From NCBI GenBank assembly GCA_916613615.1, contig OU744721.1:57027247-57091246 (forward strand): a stretch of DNA of 64,000 nt. Reading direction: 5' to 3'. Under the pieces are notes generated by a model. The model was given only the letters and a program-made list of their open reading frames with translations, had not been told where the DNA came from and ran no database searches. Origin of the DNA: Steromphala cineraria (Eukaryota; Mollusca; Gastropoda; Trochida; Trochidae). Shown here in pieces: positions 38,158-51,844 of this stretch (the first letter of the stretch is position 1; each line of letters begins with the position of its first letter). A program made the position numbers and the translations under genes.

Positions 38158-39820
38158 CTAGGACTGCCGCGGCAGTACTTAGGCCTTCAAGACTTCCTGT
38201 TTGACCCTCACACACTGTTTGACCTTCACATGACTTTTTGTCTAAGAGGTTAAGAGTAACTAATACATTATCAAAATGACCAAATTCCACTTGATATTCA
38301 GTGTTTAAGACTTTTTAGAAAAATTCATCATGGTGGCCAATGTCAGCTATGACATCATTCTTCAGAGAATTTTATTCCTAGAAGCAGAAAAAAAGTTGGT
38401 TGAATTATCTGTCACCGTTTTCGAGATACATGTGATTCAATGCTGTAATGTAAAGTTGACTGTTTCAGACCCCTGTATAATGCAATGAAACCTAACACTT
38501 GAACTATTGGTATTTTACTGATAAGGTATATCAGTAACAATGTTGGTCTTGTATATACACACACAAACATGTATGTTTTGTTTTGATAGCTTAAATAGTA
38601 ATGGAGTAATGAATTTGAAACTTTATTGAAAACACTGAAATTTGAAGATTTTTAGACCCCTACTCCATGTTGGTCCTTCTAGCTCCTTAACTATCAACAT
38701 TTTTATGATAAAGTACAACACAGTAAAAGTTGTGCTTGGAATAGCGCATGTGAAAATATAATCAATTTAAAGATATCTCTCTTAATAAAGAAACTGTGGA
38801 ACTTTGAAATGTGCTAAAAAAGAGGATTTTCCAAAAATCGTGATTTTCAAGGACTGATCGTGGACAGAAAACAATTTATCATGACTTGTTGATATTTTTT
38901 GCTGTCTACCCATAACATCTGCTTCACAAAACATCAACGATTAAATTTCTATCTGTAACAGTTTTGAAACTAAAATTCTCAAAGTAAAATACTCCTCGAA
39001 AATGTAAAAAACGCCGGAAAATGTAAAAAATTTCTTTATGTCCACATATTTCCTTTAATATCAACTTTTATATAATAATGACCTGTACTGAACTTGTTAA
39101 ACTATCATTGTCGAACAGAATGCATCAAACAGATTTTATTTTTGACATTTCCTTACAGAGTGGTGCCCCTTTCAACGTGACGCAGAAATTTTTTTTTTTT
39201 TCGAAAGATCGGTTTTGAAAGTGCTGTAGCTCAAAAACCGCTAAAAATAGATGCCTTAAAGGGGAGCATCGATTAAACAGTATTCATTCAGCTTTCCAAT
39301 GAGCTATAGCATGCGTCTGTATGTATTGCCGTTAGTGAGGAGAAGATTTTCAAAGACGCGTACCGTCAGAACCGCGAAATGTCGCCAAAATTTCAGTTTT
39401 TCGAAAATAGAAAAAAATCTATTTATACGGCCGAAAACCGCTCTGGGCTTAATCGATGGGGAATGTTGTTGCCCACATTTTGGTGAAAGTTTTATGAAAT
39501 TATCTCCCTTAGTTACCGAGAAATTGAGGTTTGAAGTTTTTCCTTTAAAGGGAGGTAACTCAAAACCAAAATCGAAATTCAAAAATCGGGCTCGAAGATA
39601 ATCTAAGTTGGAATACAGGCTACAATCCCGGAAAATTTCAAGAAATTCGGTTGAGTCGTTTGGGCTGTGGAGCGTTCACAAAATCGGTACAAATAATAAA
39701 AAATAATAATAATAATAATCCGGATAATAACAATAGGTCTTCTAGACTTTCGTCTTGAAGACCTAATAATAAAAATCCGGATAATAACAATAGGTCTTTG
39801 ACTTTCGTCTGAAGACCTAA
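38158..39820 (+). repeat. Lc unit, cassettes A-like and B
   Basis: C-form palindrome at 38164-38175 followed by a mutated head arm AGGCCTTCAAGA. Extended 5' part as in the unit at 19407; 3' half shared with 33872. Hairpins at 39735-39764 and 39792-39818. Confidence 0.84.
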
Positions 39821-41644
39821 CTAGGATTGACGCGTCAATACTTAGGTCTTCAGATTCCTCTTTGACCTTCACATACTGTTTGACCTTCACATGACTTTTT
39901 GTCTAAGAGGTAAACAGTAGCTAATACATTATCAAAATGACCAAATTCCACTTGTTATTCAGTGTTAAAGACTTTTCAGAAAAATTCATCATAGTGGCCA
40001 ATGTCAGCTATGACATCATTCTTCAGAGAATATTATTCCTAGTAGCAGAACAAAATTTGGTTAAATTATCTCCCACCGTTTTCGAGATACATGTGATTTA
40101 ACGTTGTAATGTAAAGAAAACACTGAAATTTGAAGATTTTTTAACCCCTACTCCATGTTGGTCCTTCTATCTCCTTAACTATCAAAATTTTTATGATAAA
40201 GTACAACATAGCAAAAGTTGTGCTTGGAATGGCGTATGAGAAAACACAATCAATTAAAAGATATCTTTATTAATAAAGAAACTGTGGAACCTTGAAATGT
40301 GCTAAAAATGAGGATTTTCCCAAAATCGCAATATTCAAGGACTGGTCATGGACAGAATTTTTTTTATCATCACTTGTTGATATTTTTTTCCGTCTACTCA
40401 TTACATCTGCTTCACAAAACATCAATGATAAAATTTCTATCTGTAACAGTTTTGAAACTAAAATTCTCAAAGTAAAATAACCCTCGAAAGATGTTAAAAT
40501 CGCCGAAAAATGTAAAAAATCTCTTTATGTCCACATATTTTCTTTAATATCAACTTTTATATGATAATAATCTGTAGTGAATTTGTTAAACAATCATTGT
40601 GGAACAGAATGCATCAAACAGATTTCTTATTTGACATTCCCTTACAGAGTAATGTCCCTTTGAACGTAACATGAAAAATGATGCTTTAAAAAAATGTCCA
40701 TTTTCAAGGGCAGATAACTCACGTTCTCGATGAAAATTCCAAAAAACGGCTCGACACATTCTTGGCAGTTCTTTTAGCTTTCATTTGAGCTATCAAACAC
40801 TGCTGTATGTCTTGCCGTTATTGAGAAGAAGATTTTCAAAGACGAACACTGTTAAAATCGCGAAATTGCACCAATGATAAAATTTCTATCTGTAACAGTT
40901 TTGAAACTAAAATTCTCAAAGTAAAATAACCCTCGAAAGATGTTAAAATCGCCGAAAAATGTAAAAAATCTCTTTATGTCCACATATTTTCTTTAATATC
41001 AACTTTTATATGATAATAATCTGTAGTGAATTTGTTAAACAATCATTGTGGAACAGAATGCATCAAACAGATTTCTTATTTGACATTCCCTTACAGAGTA
41101 ATGTCCCTTTGAACGTAACATGAAAAATGATGCTTTAAAAAAATGTCCATTTTCAAGGGCAGATAACTCACGTTCTCGATGAAAATTCCAAAAAAAGGCT
41201 CGACACATTCTTGGCAGTTCTTTTAGCTTTCATTTGAGCTATCAAACACTGCTGTATGTCTTGCCGTTATTGAGAAGAAGATTTTCAAAGACGAACACTG
41301 TTAAAATCGCGAAATTGCACCAAAATTTCAGTTTTTTGAAAATAGCCAAAAATCTATTATTACGGCCGAAAACGGCTATGCGCTTATTTGATGGGTAATG
41401 TTGATGCCCACATTTTGGTGAAAGTTTTGTGCGATTATCTTTCTTAGTTTTCGAGAAATTGAGGTATGAAGTTTTAACTTCAAAGGGGGATAACTCAAGA
41501 ACAAATTGAAATTCGAAATTCAAAAGCTTCGCAGAGCCAGTTCAGGTGATACTCTATCAGTCCTGAAAGTTTCATGAAAATACATTCATTGGTAAGCTCA
41601 GAATCACTGTCACAAAATCGTACAAATAATAATAATAATAATAA
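39821..41644 (+). repeat. L unit with 449-bp internal duplication
   Basis: T-form palindrome at 39827-39838, CAGA arm. Bases 40423-40871 are repeated at 40872-41320; the junction shares only CAA. No cassette. Confidence 0.88.
40423..41320 (+). repeat. 449-bp tandem duplication inside one unit
   Basis: 40423-40871 recurs at 40872-41320. The join GCACCAATGATAAA shares CAA between the two parents, as in microhomology-mediated duplication. Confidence 0.92.
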
Positions 41645-43017
41645 CTAGGATTGACGCGTCAATACTTAGGTCTTCAGATTCCTCTTTGACCTTCACATAC
41701 TGTTTGACCTTCACATGACTTTTTGTCTAAGAGGTAAACAGTAGCTAATACATCATGAAAATGACCAAATTCCACTTGATATTCAGTGTTAAAGATTTTT
41801 CAGAAAAATTCATCATGGTGGACAATGTCAGCTATGACATCATTCTTCAGAGAATATTATTCCTAGTAGCAGAAAAAAATTTGGTTAAATTATCTCACAC
41901 CGTTTTCGAGATACATGTGATTTAACGTTGTAATGTAAAGAAAACACTGAAATTTGAAGATTTTTTTACCCCTACTCCATGTTGGTCCTTCTATCTACTT
42001 AACTATCAAAATTTTTATGATAAAGTACAACATAGCAAAAGTTGTGCTTGGAATGGCGTATGAGAAAACACAATCAATTAAAAGATATCTTTATTAATAA
42101 AGAAACTGTGGAACCTTGAAATGTGCTAAAAATGAGGATTTTCCCAAAATCGCAATATTCAAGAACTGGTCATGGACAGAATTTTTTTTATCATCACTTG
42201 TTGATATTTTTTTCCGTCTACTCATTACATCTGCTTCACAAAACATCAATGATAAAATTTCTATCTGTAACAGTTTTGAAACTAAAATTCTCAAAGTAAA
42301 ATAACCCTCGAAAAATGTTAAAATCGGCGAAAAATGTAAAAAATCTCTTTATGTCCACATATTTCCTTTAATATCAACTTTTATATAACAATGACCTGTA
42401 GTGAACTTGTTCTTCTATCATTGTAGAACAGAAGTCATCAAACAGATTTCATTTTTTACATTCCTTTACAGAGTAATGTCCCTTTGAACGTAACTTGAAA
42501 AATGATCCTTTAAAAAAATGTATATTTTCAAAGGAAGATAACTCATGTTCTAGATCAAAATTAAAAAAATCAGCTCGACACTTCTCTTGGCAATTCTTTC
42601 AGCTTTCATTTGAGCTATCAAACACTGCTGTATGTCTTGCCGTGTATGAGGAGATAGATTTCAAAGACGCGTACTGTCAAAATCACGAAAACTCGCCAAA
42701 ATTTCAGTTTTTTTTAAATAGCTAAAAATCTATTATTACGGCCGAAAACGGCTATGCGCTTATTTGATGGGTAATGTTGATGCCCACATTTTGGTGAAAG
42801 TTTTGTGCGATTATCTTTCTTAGTTTTCGAGAAATTGAGGTATGAAGTTTTAACTTCAAAGGGAGATAACTCAAGAGCAAATTGAAATTCGAAATTCAAA
42901 AGCTTCGCATAGCCAGTTCAGGTGATACTCTATCAGTCCTGAAAGTTTCATGAAAATACATTCATTGGTAAGCTCAGAATCACTGTCACAAAATCGTACA
43001 AATAATAATAATAATAA
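41645..43017 (+). repeat. L unit, no cassette
   Basis: T-form palindrome at 41651-41662, CAGA arm. The middle (about 42300-42720) resembles the diverged L at 36784 and 50480; the rest is main-group L. Confidence 0.86.
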
Positions 43018-43888
43018 CTAGGACTGCCGCGGCAGTACTTAGGTCTTCAAGATTCCTCTTTGACCTTCACATACTGTTTGACCTTCACATGCATGTTTGA
43101 CCTTCACATGCATGTTTGTTAAAGAGGTTTAAACCATACAGACCAAAACATGACTTTTTAAAATGCAAAGTTTGACCCTTCCTCCTGACCGGAAGTGACT
43201 GTTCGCGAGCGATTTTATTCTTTTAACTTTAAGACCTTGCTGATGTCTAACTCTCATGCAAAAATCATGAAGTTCTAAGGTCTGGTTTTTTAGTTATCTG
43301 CCCTTGAAGTTGGTGATTTTCAGATTTTGGTCAACTTTGAAAGGTCACAGCACAAAAAGTATTAAGGTTAGGTCTTACAACTTTACGATTTGAAGAAAAC
43401 AATACCTCAGCTACATTCAGTATGAATTTCAGCTCTGTAGTGCAAGTATCTTCAGAGGAGAAGATTGTCAAAGGTGGGTGGGGTCGGAAACGATGAAAAT
43501 TGCACTAAAAGCAAGATGGCGGCCGAACCACGTGACCTACGAATTTGCCCTGATTTCCTTTTTTTCATTATTTTTCATTGCGCTTCTTTTAAAAAAAAAA
43601 TTAAGTCTCTAAGTGCATTTTGAAAAAAAAATCAATGTTAAATTTTCGATTTTGGATTCGAACTGGACCTTTAATGTACGAGTCGATTTTGCCCAAAAGC
43701 TTAGCATGTCGATTCCAGGGCAAGGGGTATCTGCATGCCAAGTTTGGTAAAATTCGGAGCAGCCGTTTGGTCTGCAGTTGATTCACAAAAAAAGTACAAA
43801 TAATAATAATAATAGAAAAAAAAGAACTTGAAGAAATCGGATAAAAACAATAGGTCTTCACGACTTTGTCTTGAAGACCTAATAATAA
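43018..43888 (+). repeat. S unit, one C cassette
   Basis: C-form palindrome at 43024-43035. ETS site at 43188-43197, YY1-like site at 43512-43524, E-box at 43529-43537. C cassette at 43852-43880. Confidence 0.87.
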
Positions 43889-45428
43889 CTAGGATTGACG
43901 CGTCAATACTTAGGTCTTCAGATTCCTCTTTGACCTTCACATACTGTTTGACCTTCACATGACTTTTTGTCTAAGAGGTAAACAGTAGCTAATACATTAT
44001 CAAAATGACCAAATTCCACTTGTTATTCAGTGTTAAAGACTTTTCAGAAAAATTCATCATGGTGGCCAATGTCAGCTATGACATCATTCTTCAGAGAATA
44101 TTATTCCTAGTAGCAGAAAAAAATTTGGTTAAATTATCTCCCACCGTTTTCGAGATACATGTGATTTAACGTTGTAATATAAAGAAAACACTGAAATTTG
44201 AAGATTTTTTTACCCCTACTCCATGTTGGTCCTTCTATCTCCTTAACTATCAAAATTTTTATGATAAAGTACAACATAGCAAAAGTTGTGCTTGGAATGG
44301 CGTATGAGAAAACACAATCAATTAAAAGATATCTTTATTAATAAAGAAACTGTGGAACCTTGAAATGTGCTAAAAATGAGGATTTTCCCAAAATCGCAAT
44401 ATTCAAGGACTGGTCATGGACAGAATTTTTTTTATCATCACTTGTTGATATTTTTTTCCGTCTACTCATTACATCTGCTTCACAAAACATCAATGATAAA
44501 ATTTCTATCTGTAACAGTTTTGAAACTAAAATTCTGAAAGTAAAATAACCCTCGAAAGATGTTAAAATCGCCGAAAAATGTAAAAAATCTCTTTATGTCC
44601 ACATATTTTCTTTAATATCAACTTTTATATGATAATAATCTGTAGTGAATTTGTTCAACAATCATTGTGGAACAGAATGCATCAAACAGATTTCTTATTT
44701 GACATTCCCTTACAGAGTAATGTCCCTTTGAACGTAACATGAAAAATGATGCTTTAAAAAAATGTCCATTTTCAAGGGCAGATAACTCACGTTCTCGATG
44801 AAAATTCAAAAAAACGGCTCGACACTTTCTTGGCAGTTCTTTTAGCTTTCATTTGAGCTATCAAACACTGCTGTATGTCTTGCCGTTATTGAGAAGAAGA
44901 TTTTCAAAGACGAACACTGTTAAAATCGCGAAATTGCACCAAAATTTCAGTTTTTTTAAAATAGCCAAAAATCTATTATTACGGCCGAAAACGGCTATGC
45001 GCTTATTTGATGGGTAATGTTGATGCCCACATTTTGGTGAAAGTTTTGTGCGATTATCTTCCTTAGTTTTCGAGAAATTGAGGTATGAAGTTTTAACTTC
45101 AAAGGGAGATAACTCAAGAACAAATTGAAATTCGAAATTCAAAAGCTTCGCAGAGCCAGTTCAGGTGATACTCTATCAGTCCTGAAAGTTTCATGAAAAT
45201 ACATTCATTGGTAAGCTCAGAATCACTGTCACAAAATCGTACAAATAATAATAATAATAATAATAATAAAAATCCGGATAAGAACAATAGGTCTTTGACT
45301 TTCGTCTGAAGACCTAATAATAAAAATCCGGATAAGAACAATAGGTCTTTGACTTTCGTCTGAAGACCTAATAATAAAAATCCGGATAAGAACAATAGGT
45401 CTTTGACTTTCGTCTGAAGACCTAATAA
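43889..45428 (+). repeat. L unit, cassettes B, B, B
   Basis: T-form palindrome at 43895-43906, CAGA arm. Body nearly identical to 32500-33871, but that copy has no cassettes and this one has three identical B cassettes at 45289-45315, 45343-45369 and 45397-45423 (54-bp period). Confidence 0.88.
45289..45423 (+). repeat. Three identical B cassettes
   Basis: B hairpins every 54 bp, with identical linkers. The near-identical unit at 32500 has none, so these were gained, or lost there, after the two units separated. Confidence 0.93.
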
Positions 45429-46803
45429 CTAGGATTGACGCGTCAATACTTAGGTCTTCAGATTTCTCTTTGACCTTCACATACTGTTTGACCTTCACAT
45501 GACTTTTTGTCTAAGAGGTAAACAGTAGCTAATACATTATCAAAATGACCAAATTCCACTTGTTATTCAGTGTTAAAGACTTTTCAGAAAAATTCATCAT
45601 GGTGGCCAATGTCAGCTATGACATCATTCTTCAGAGAATATTATTCCTAGTAGCAGAAAAAAATTTGGTTAAATTATCTCCCACCGTTTTCGAGATACAT
45701 GTGATTTAACGTTGTAATGTAAAGAAAACACTGAAATTTGAAGATTTTTTTACCCCTACTCCATGTTGGTCCTTCTATCTCCTTAACTATCAAAATTTTT
45801 ATGATAAAGTACAACATAGCAAAAGTTGTGCTTGGAATGGCGTATGAGAAAACACAATCAATTAAAAGATATCTTTATTAATAAAGAAACTGTGGAACCT
45901 TGAAATGTGCTAAAAATGAGGATTTTCCCAAAATCGCAATATTCAAGGACTGGTCATGGACAGAATTTTTTTTATCATCACTTGTTGATATTTTTTTCCG
46001 TCTACTCATTACATCTGCTTCACAAAACATCAATGATAAAATTTCTATCTGTAACAGTTTTGAAACTAAAATTCTCAAAGTAAAATAACCCTCGAAAGAT
46101 GTTAAAATCGCCGAAAAATGTAAAAAATCTCTTTATGTCCACATATTTTCTTTAATATCAACTTTTATATGATAATAATCTGTAGTGAATTTGTTCAACA
46201 ATCATTGTGGAACAGAATGCATCAAACAGATTTCTTATTTGACATTCCCTTACAGAGTAATGTCCCTTTGAACGTAACATGAAAAATGATGCTTTAAAAA
46301 AATGTCCATTTTCAAGGGCAGATAACTCACGTTCTCGATGAAAATTCCAAAAAACGGCTCGACACTTTCTTGGCAGTTCTTTTAGCTTTCATTTGAGCTA
46401 TCAAACACTGCTGTATGTCTTGCCGTTATTGAGAAGAAGATTTTCAAAGACGAACACTGTTAAAATCGCGAAATTGCACCAAAATTTCAGTTTTTTGAAA
46501 ATAGCCAAAAATCTATTATTACGGCCGAAAACGGCTATGCGCTTATTTGATGGGTAATGTTGATGCCCACATTTTGGTGAAAGTTTTGTGCGATTATCTT
46601 TCTTAGTTTTCGAGAAATTGAGGTATGAAGTTTTAACTTCAAAGGGAGATAACTCAAGAACAAATTGAAATTCGAAATTCAAAAGCTTCGCATAGCCAGT
46701 TCAGGTGATACTCTATCAGTCCTGAAAGTTTCATGAAAATACATTCATTGGTAAGCTCAGAATCACTGTCACAAAATCGTACAAATAATAATAATAATAA
46801 TAA
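45429..46803 (+). repeat. L unit, no cassette
   Basis: T-form palindrome at 45435-45446, CAGA arm, main-group L body, plain (AAT)n tail. Confidence 0.87.
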
Positions 46804-48177
46804 CTAGGATTGACGCGTCAATACTTAGGTCTTCAAGATTCCTCTTTGACCTTCACATACTGTTTGACCTTCACATGACTTTTTGTCTAAGAGGTAAACA
46901 GTAGCTAATACATTATCAAAATGACCAAATTCCATTTGACATTCAGTGTTAAAGACTTTTCAGAAAAATTCATCATGGTGGCCAATGTCAACTATTACAC
47001 GATTCTTCAGAGAATATTATTCCTAGTAGCAGAAAAAAATTTGGTTAAATTATCTCCCACCGTTTTCGAGATACATGTGATTTAACGTTGTAATGTAAAG
47101 AAAACACTGAAATTTGAAGATTTTTCGACCCCTACTCCATATTGGTCCTTCTAGCTCCTTAACTATCAACATTTTTATGATAAAGTACAACATAGCAAAA
47201 GTTGTGCTTGGACTGGCGCATGTGAAAATACAATCAATTTTATGATATCTTTCTTGATAAAGAAACTGTAGAACTTTGAAATGTGCTAAAAATGAGGATT
47301 TTCCAAAAATCGCAATATTCAAGGACCGGTCATGGACCGAAAAAAATTGTTCATGACTTGTTGATATTTTTTTCTGTCTACTCATTACATCTGCTTCACA
47401 AAACATCAATGATCAAATTTTTATCTTGAGCAGTTTTGAAACTAAAATTCTTAAAGTAAAATAACCCTCGAAAAATGTTAAAATCGACGAAAAATGTAAA
47501 AAATCTGTTTATGTCCGCATATTTCCTTTAATATCAACTTTTATATAATAATAATCTGTAGTGAATTTGTTCAACAATCATTGTGGAACAGAATGCATCA
47601 AACAGATTTCTTATTTGACATTCCCTTACAGAGAAATGTCCCTTTGAATGTAACATGAAAAATGATGCTTTTAAAAAATGTCCATTTTCAAGGGCAGATA
47701 ACTCACGTTCTAGATCAAAATTCCAAAAAACGGCTCAACAGCCCTCTTCGCAATTCTTTTAGCTTTCATTTGAGCTATCAAACACTGCTGTGTGTCTTGT
47801 CGTTAATGAGGAGATGATTTTCAGAGACGCGTACTGTCAAAATCGCGAAATTGCGCAAAAATTTCAGTTTTTTGAAAATAGCCAAAAATCTATTATTACG
47901 GCCGAAAACGGCTATGGGTTTATTTGATGGGGAATGTTGATGCCCACATTTTGGTGAAAGTTTTATGCGATTATCTTTCTTAGTTTTCGAGAAATTGAGG
48001 TATGAAGTTTTACCTTCAAAGGGAGATAACTCAAGCACAAATCGATATTCGAAATTCAAAAGCTTGGCAGAGCCAGTTCAGGTGATACTCTATCAGTCCT
48101 GAAAGTTTCATGAAAATACATTCATTGGAAGGCTCAGAATCACTCTCACAAAATCGTACAAATAATAATAATAATAA
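46804..48177 (+). repeat. L unit, distant twin of the unit at 1416
   Basis: T-form palindrome at 46810-46821, CAAGA arm. Matches 1416-2609 at offset 45388 and continues with the second duplicated segment at offset 44622. No cassette. Confidence 0.87.
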
Positions 48178-49638
48178 CTAGGATTGACGCGTCAATACTT
48201 AGGTCTTCAGATTCCTCTTTGACCTTCACATACTGTTTGACCTTCACATGACTTTTTGTCTAAGAGGTAAACAGTAGCTAATACATTATCAAAATGACCA
48301 AATTCCACTTGTTATTCAGTGTTAAAGACTTTTCAGAAAAATTCATCATGGTGGCCAATGTCAGCTATGACATCATTCTTCAGAGAATATTATTCCTAGT
48401 AGCAGAAAAAAATTTGGTTAAATTATCTCCCACCGTTTTCGAGATACATGTGATTTAACGTTGTAATGTAAAGAAAACACTGAAATTTGAAGATTTTTTT
48501 ACCCCTACTCCATGTTGGTCCTTCTATCTCCTTAACTATCAAAATTTTTATGATAAAGTACAACATAGCAAAAGTTGTGCTTGGAATGGCGTATGAGAAA
48601 ACACAATCAATTAAAAGATATCTTTATTAATAAAGAAACTGTGGAACCTTGAAATGTGCTAAAAATGAGGATTTTCCCAAAATCGCAATATTCAAGGACT
48701 GGTCATGGACAGAATTTTGTTTTATCATCACTTGTTGATATTTTTTTCCGTCTACTCATTACATCTGCTTCACAAAACATCAATGATAAAATTTCTTTCT
48801 GTAACAGTTTTGAAACTAAAATTCTGAAAGTAAAATAACCCTCGAAAGATGTTAAAATCGCCGAAAAATGTAAAAAATCTCTTTATGTCCACATATTTTC
48901 TTTAATATCAACTTTTATATGATAATAATCTGTAGTGAATTTGTTCAACAATCATTGTGGAACAGAATGCATCAAACAGATTTCTTATTTGACATTCCCT
49001 TACAGAGTAATGTCCCTTTGAACGTAACATGAAAAATGATGCTTTAAAAAAATGTCCATTTTCAAGGGCAGATAACTCAGGTTCTCGATGAAAATTCCAA
49101 AAAACGGCTCGACACTTTCTTGGCAGTTCTTTTAGCTTTCATTTGAGCTATCAAACACTGCTGTATGTCTTGCCGTTATTGAGAAGAAGATTTTCAAAGA
49201 CGAACACTGTTAAAATCGCGAAATTGCACCAAAATTTCAGTTTTTTGAAAATAGCCAAAAATCTATTATTACGGCCGAAAACGGCTATGGGTTTATTTGA
49301 TGGGGAATGTTGATGCCCACATTTTGGTGAAAGTTTTGTGCGATTATCTTTCTTAGTTTTCGAGAAATTGAGGTATGAAGTTTCAACTTCAAAGGGAGAT
49401 AACTCTAGCACAAATTGAAATTCGAAATTCAAAAGCTTCGCAGAGCCAGTTCAGGTGATACTCTATCAGTCCTGAAAGTTTCATGAAAAATCGTTCATTG
49501 GTTAGCTCAGAATCTCTCTCACAAAAATCGGTACAAATAATAAGAATAATAATAAAAATCCGGATAATAACAATAGGTCTTTGACTTTCGTCTGAAGACC
49601 TAATAATAAAAATCCGGATAAGAACAATAGGTCTTCCA
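48178..49638 (+). repeat. L unit, B cassette and a broken D cassette
   Basis: T-form palindrome at 48184-48195, CAGA arm. B cassette at 49575-49601. A second cassette starts at 49629 and breaks after AGGTCTTCCA, running into an A tract and the middle of another L body. Confidence 0.85.
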
Positions 49639-50479
49639 AAAAAAAAAATTGTTCATGACTTGTTGATATTTTTTTCTGTCTACTCATTACATCTGCTTCA
49701 CAAAACATCAATGATCAAATTTTTATCTTGAGCAGTTTTGAAACTAAAATTCTTAAAGTAAAATAACCCTCGAAAAATGTTAAAATCGACGAAAAATGTA
49801 AAAAATCTGTTTATGTCCGCATATTTCCTTTAATATCAACTTTTATATAATAATAATCTGTAGTGAATTTGTTCAACAATCATTGTGGAACAGAATGCAT
49901 CAAACAGATTTCTTATTTGACATTCCCTTACAGAGAAATGTCCCTTTGAATGTAACATGAAAAATGATGCTTTTAAAAAATGTCCATTTTCAAGGGCAGA
50001 TAACTCACGTTCTAGATCAAAATTCCAAAAAACGGCTCAACAGCCCTCTTCGCAATTCTTTTAGCTTTCATTTGAGCTATCAAACACTGCTGTGTGTCTT
50101 GTCGTTAATGAGGAGATGATTTTCAGAGACGCGTACTGTCAAAATCGCGAAATTGCGCAAAAATTTCAGTTTTTTGAAAATAGCCAAAAATCTATTATTA
50201 CGGCCGAAAACGGCTATGGGTTTATTTGATGGGGAATGTTGATGCCCACATTTTGGTGAAAGTTTTATGCGATTATCTTTCTTAGTTTTCGAGAAATTGA
50301 GGTATGAAGTTTTACCTTCAAAGGGAGATAACTCAAGCACAAATCGATATTCGAAATTCAAAAGCTTGGCAGAGCCAGTTCAGGTGATACTCTATCAGTC
50401 CTGAAAGTTTCATGAAAATACATTCATTGGAAGGCTCAGAATCACTCTCACAAAATCGTACAAATAATAATAATAATAA
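49639..50479 (+). repeat. 5'-truncated L unit
   Basis: Starts in an 11-A run (49638-49648) and continues with the 3' two-thirds of the L type at 46804, almost unchanged. No head, no cassette. Confidence 0.87.
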
Positions 50480-51844
50480 CTAGGATTGACGCGTCAATAC
50501 TTAGGTCTTCAAGATTCCTGTTTGACCTTCACACAGTGTTTGACCTTCACATGACTTTTTGTCTAAGAGGTCTTGTTTATCATCATACAAAGATGTATGT
50601 TTTGTTTTGATAACTCAAATGGTAATGGAATAATGAATTTTGGAACTTTATTGAAAGCACTGAAATGTGAAGATTTTTAGACCCCTATTCCATGTTGGTC
50701 CTTCTAGCTCCTTAACTATCAACATTTTTATGATAAAGTAAAACATAGCAAACGTTGAGCTTAGAATAGCGCATGTGAGGATACAATCAATTTTAAGATA
50801 TCTTTCTTAATGAAGAAACTGTGGAACTTTGAAGTGTGCCAAAAATGAGGATTTTCCAAAAAACGCAATATCCAAGGACTGGTCATGGACAGAAAAAAAA
50901 TGATCATGACTTGCTGATATTTTCTTCTGTCTACTCATTACATCTGCTTCACAAAACATCAAAGATAAAATTTCTATCTGTAACAGCTTTGAAACTAAAA
51001 TTCTCAAAGTAAAATAACCCTCGACAAAAGTTAAAATCGCCGAAAAATGTTAAAAATCTCTTTATGTCCTAATATTTCCTTTAATATCAACTTTTATATA
51101 ATAATGACCTGTAGTGAATTTGTTGAACAATCATTGTAAAACAGAATGCATCAAACAGATTTCTTATTTGACATTCCCTTACAGAGTAATGTCCCTTTGA
51201 ACGTAACATGAAAAATGATCCTTTAAAAATATGTCCATTTTCAGGGGCAGATAACTCACGTTCTAGATCAAAATTAAAAAAATCAGCTCGACACTTCTCT
51301 TGGCAATTCTTTCAGCTTTCATTTGAGCTATCAAACACTGACGTATGTCTTGACGTGTATGAGGAGATAGATTTCAAAGACGCGTACTGTCAAAATCGCG
51401 AAAACTCGCCAAAATTTCAGTTTTTTTTAAATAGCCAAAAATCTATTATTACGGCCGAAAACGGCTATGTGCTTATTTGATGGGGAATGTTGATGCCCAC
51501 ATTATGGTGAAATTTTTAAGTGACTATCTTTCTTAGTTTTCGAGAAATTGAGGTATGAAGTTTCAACTTCAAAGGGAGATAACTCAAGCACAAATTGGAA
51601 TTCGCAATCCAAAAGCTTCGCAGAGCCAGTTCAGGTGACACTCTATCAGTCCTAAAAGTTTCATGGAAATCCATTCATTGGTTAAGTCAGAATCGCTGTC
51701 ACAAAAATCAGTGCAAATAATAAGAATAATAAAAATCCGGATAAGAACAATAGGTCTTCCAGACGTAGTCTTGAAGACCTAATAATAAAAATCCGGATAA
51801 GAACAATAGGTCTTCCAGACGTAGTCTTGAAGACCTAATAATAA
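50480..51844 (+). repeat. Lb-headed L unit, cassettes D, D
   Basis: T-form palindrome at 50486-50497, CAAGA arm, then the shortened 5' part TCTTGTTTATCATCATAC. The middle resembles the unit at 16595, with an L tail. D cassettes at 51752-51780 and 51808-51836. Confidence 0.85.

Noticed and set aside
42116..42304. A 62-codon frame (starting MKCAKNEDF) repeated almost unchanged in many L units
   Set aside because: Its conservation matches that of the surrounding non-coding body, overlapping frames on the other strand are equally long, and diverged L copies break it. Recent unit duplication explains it.
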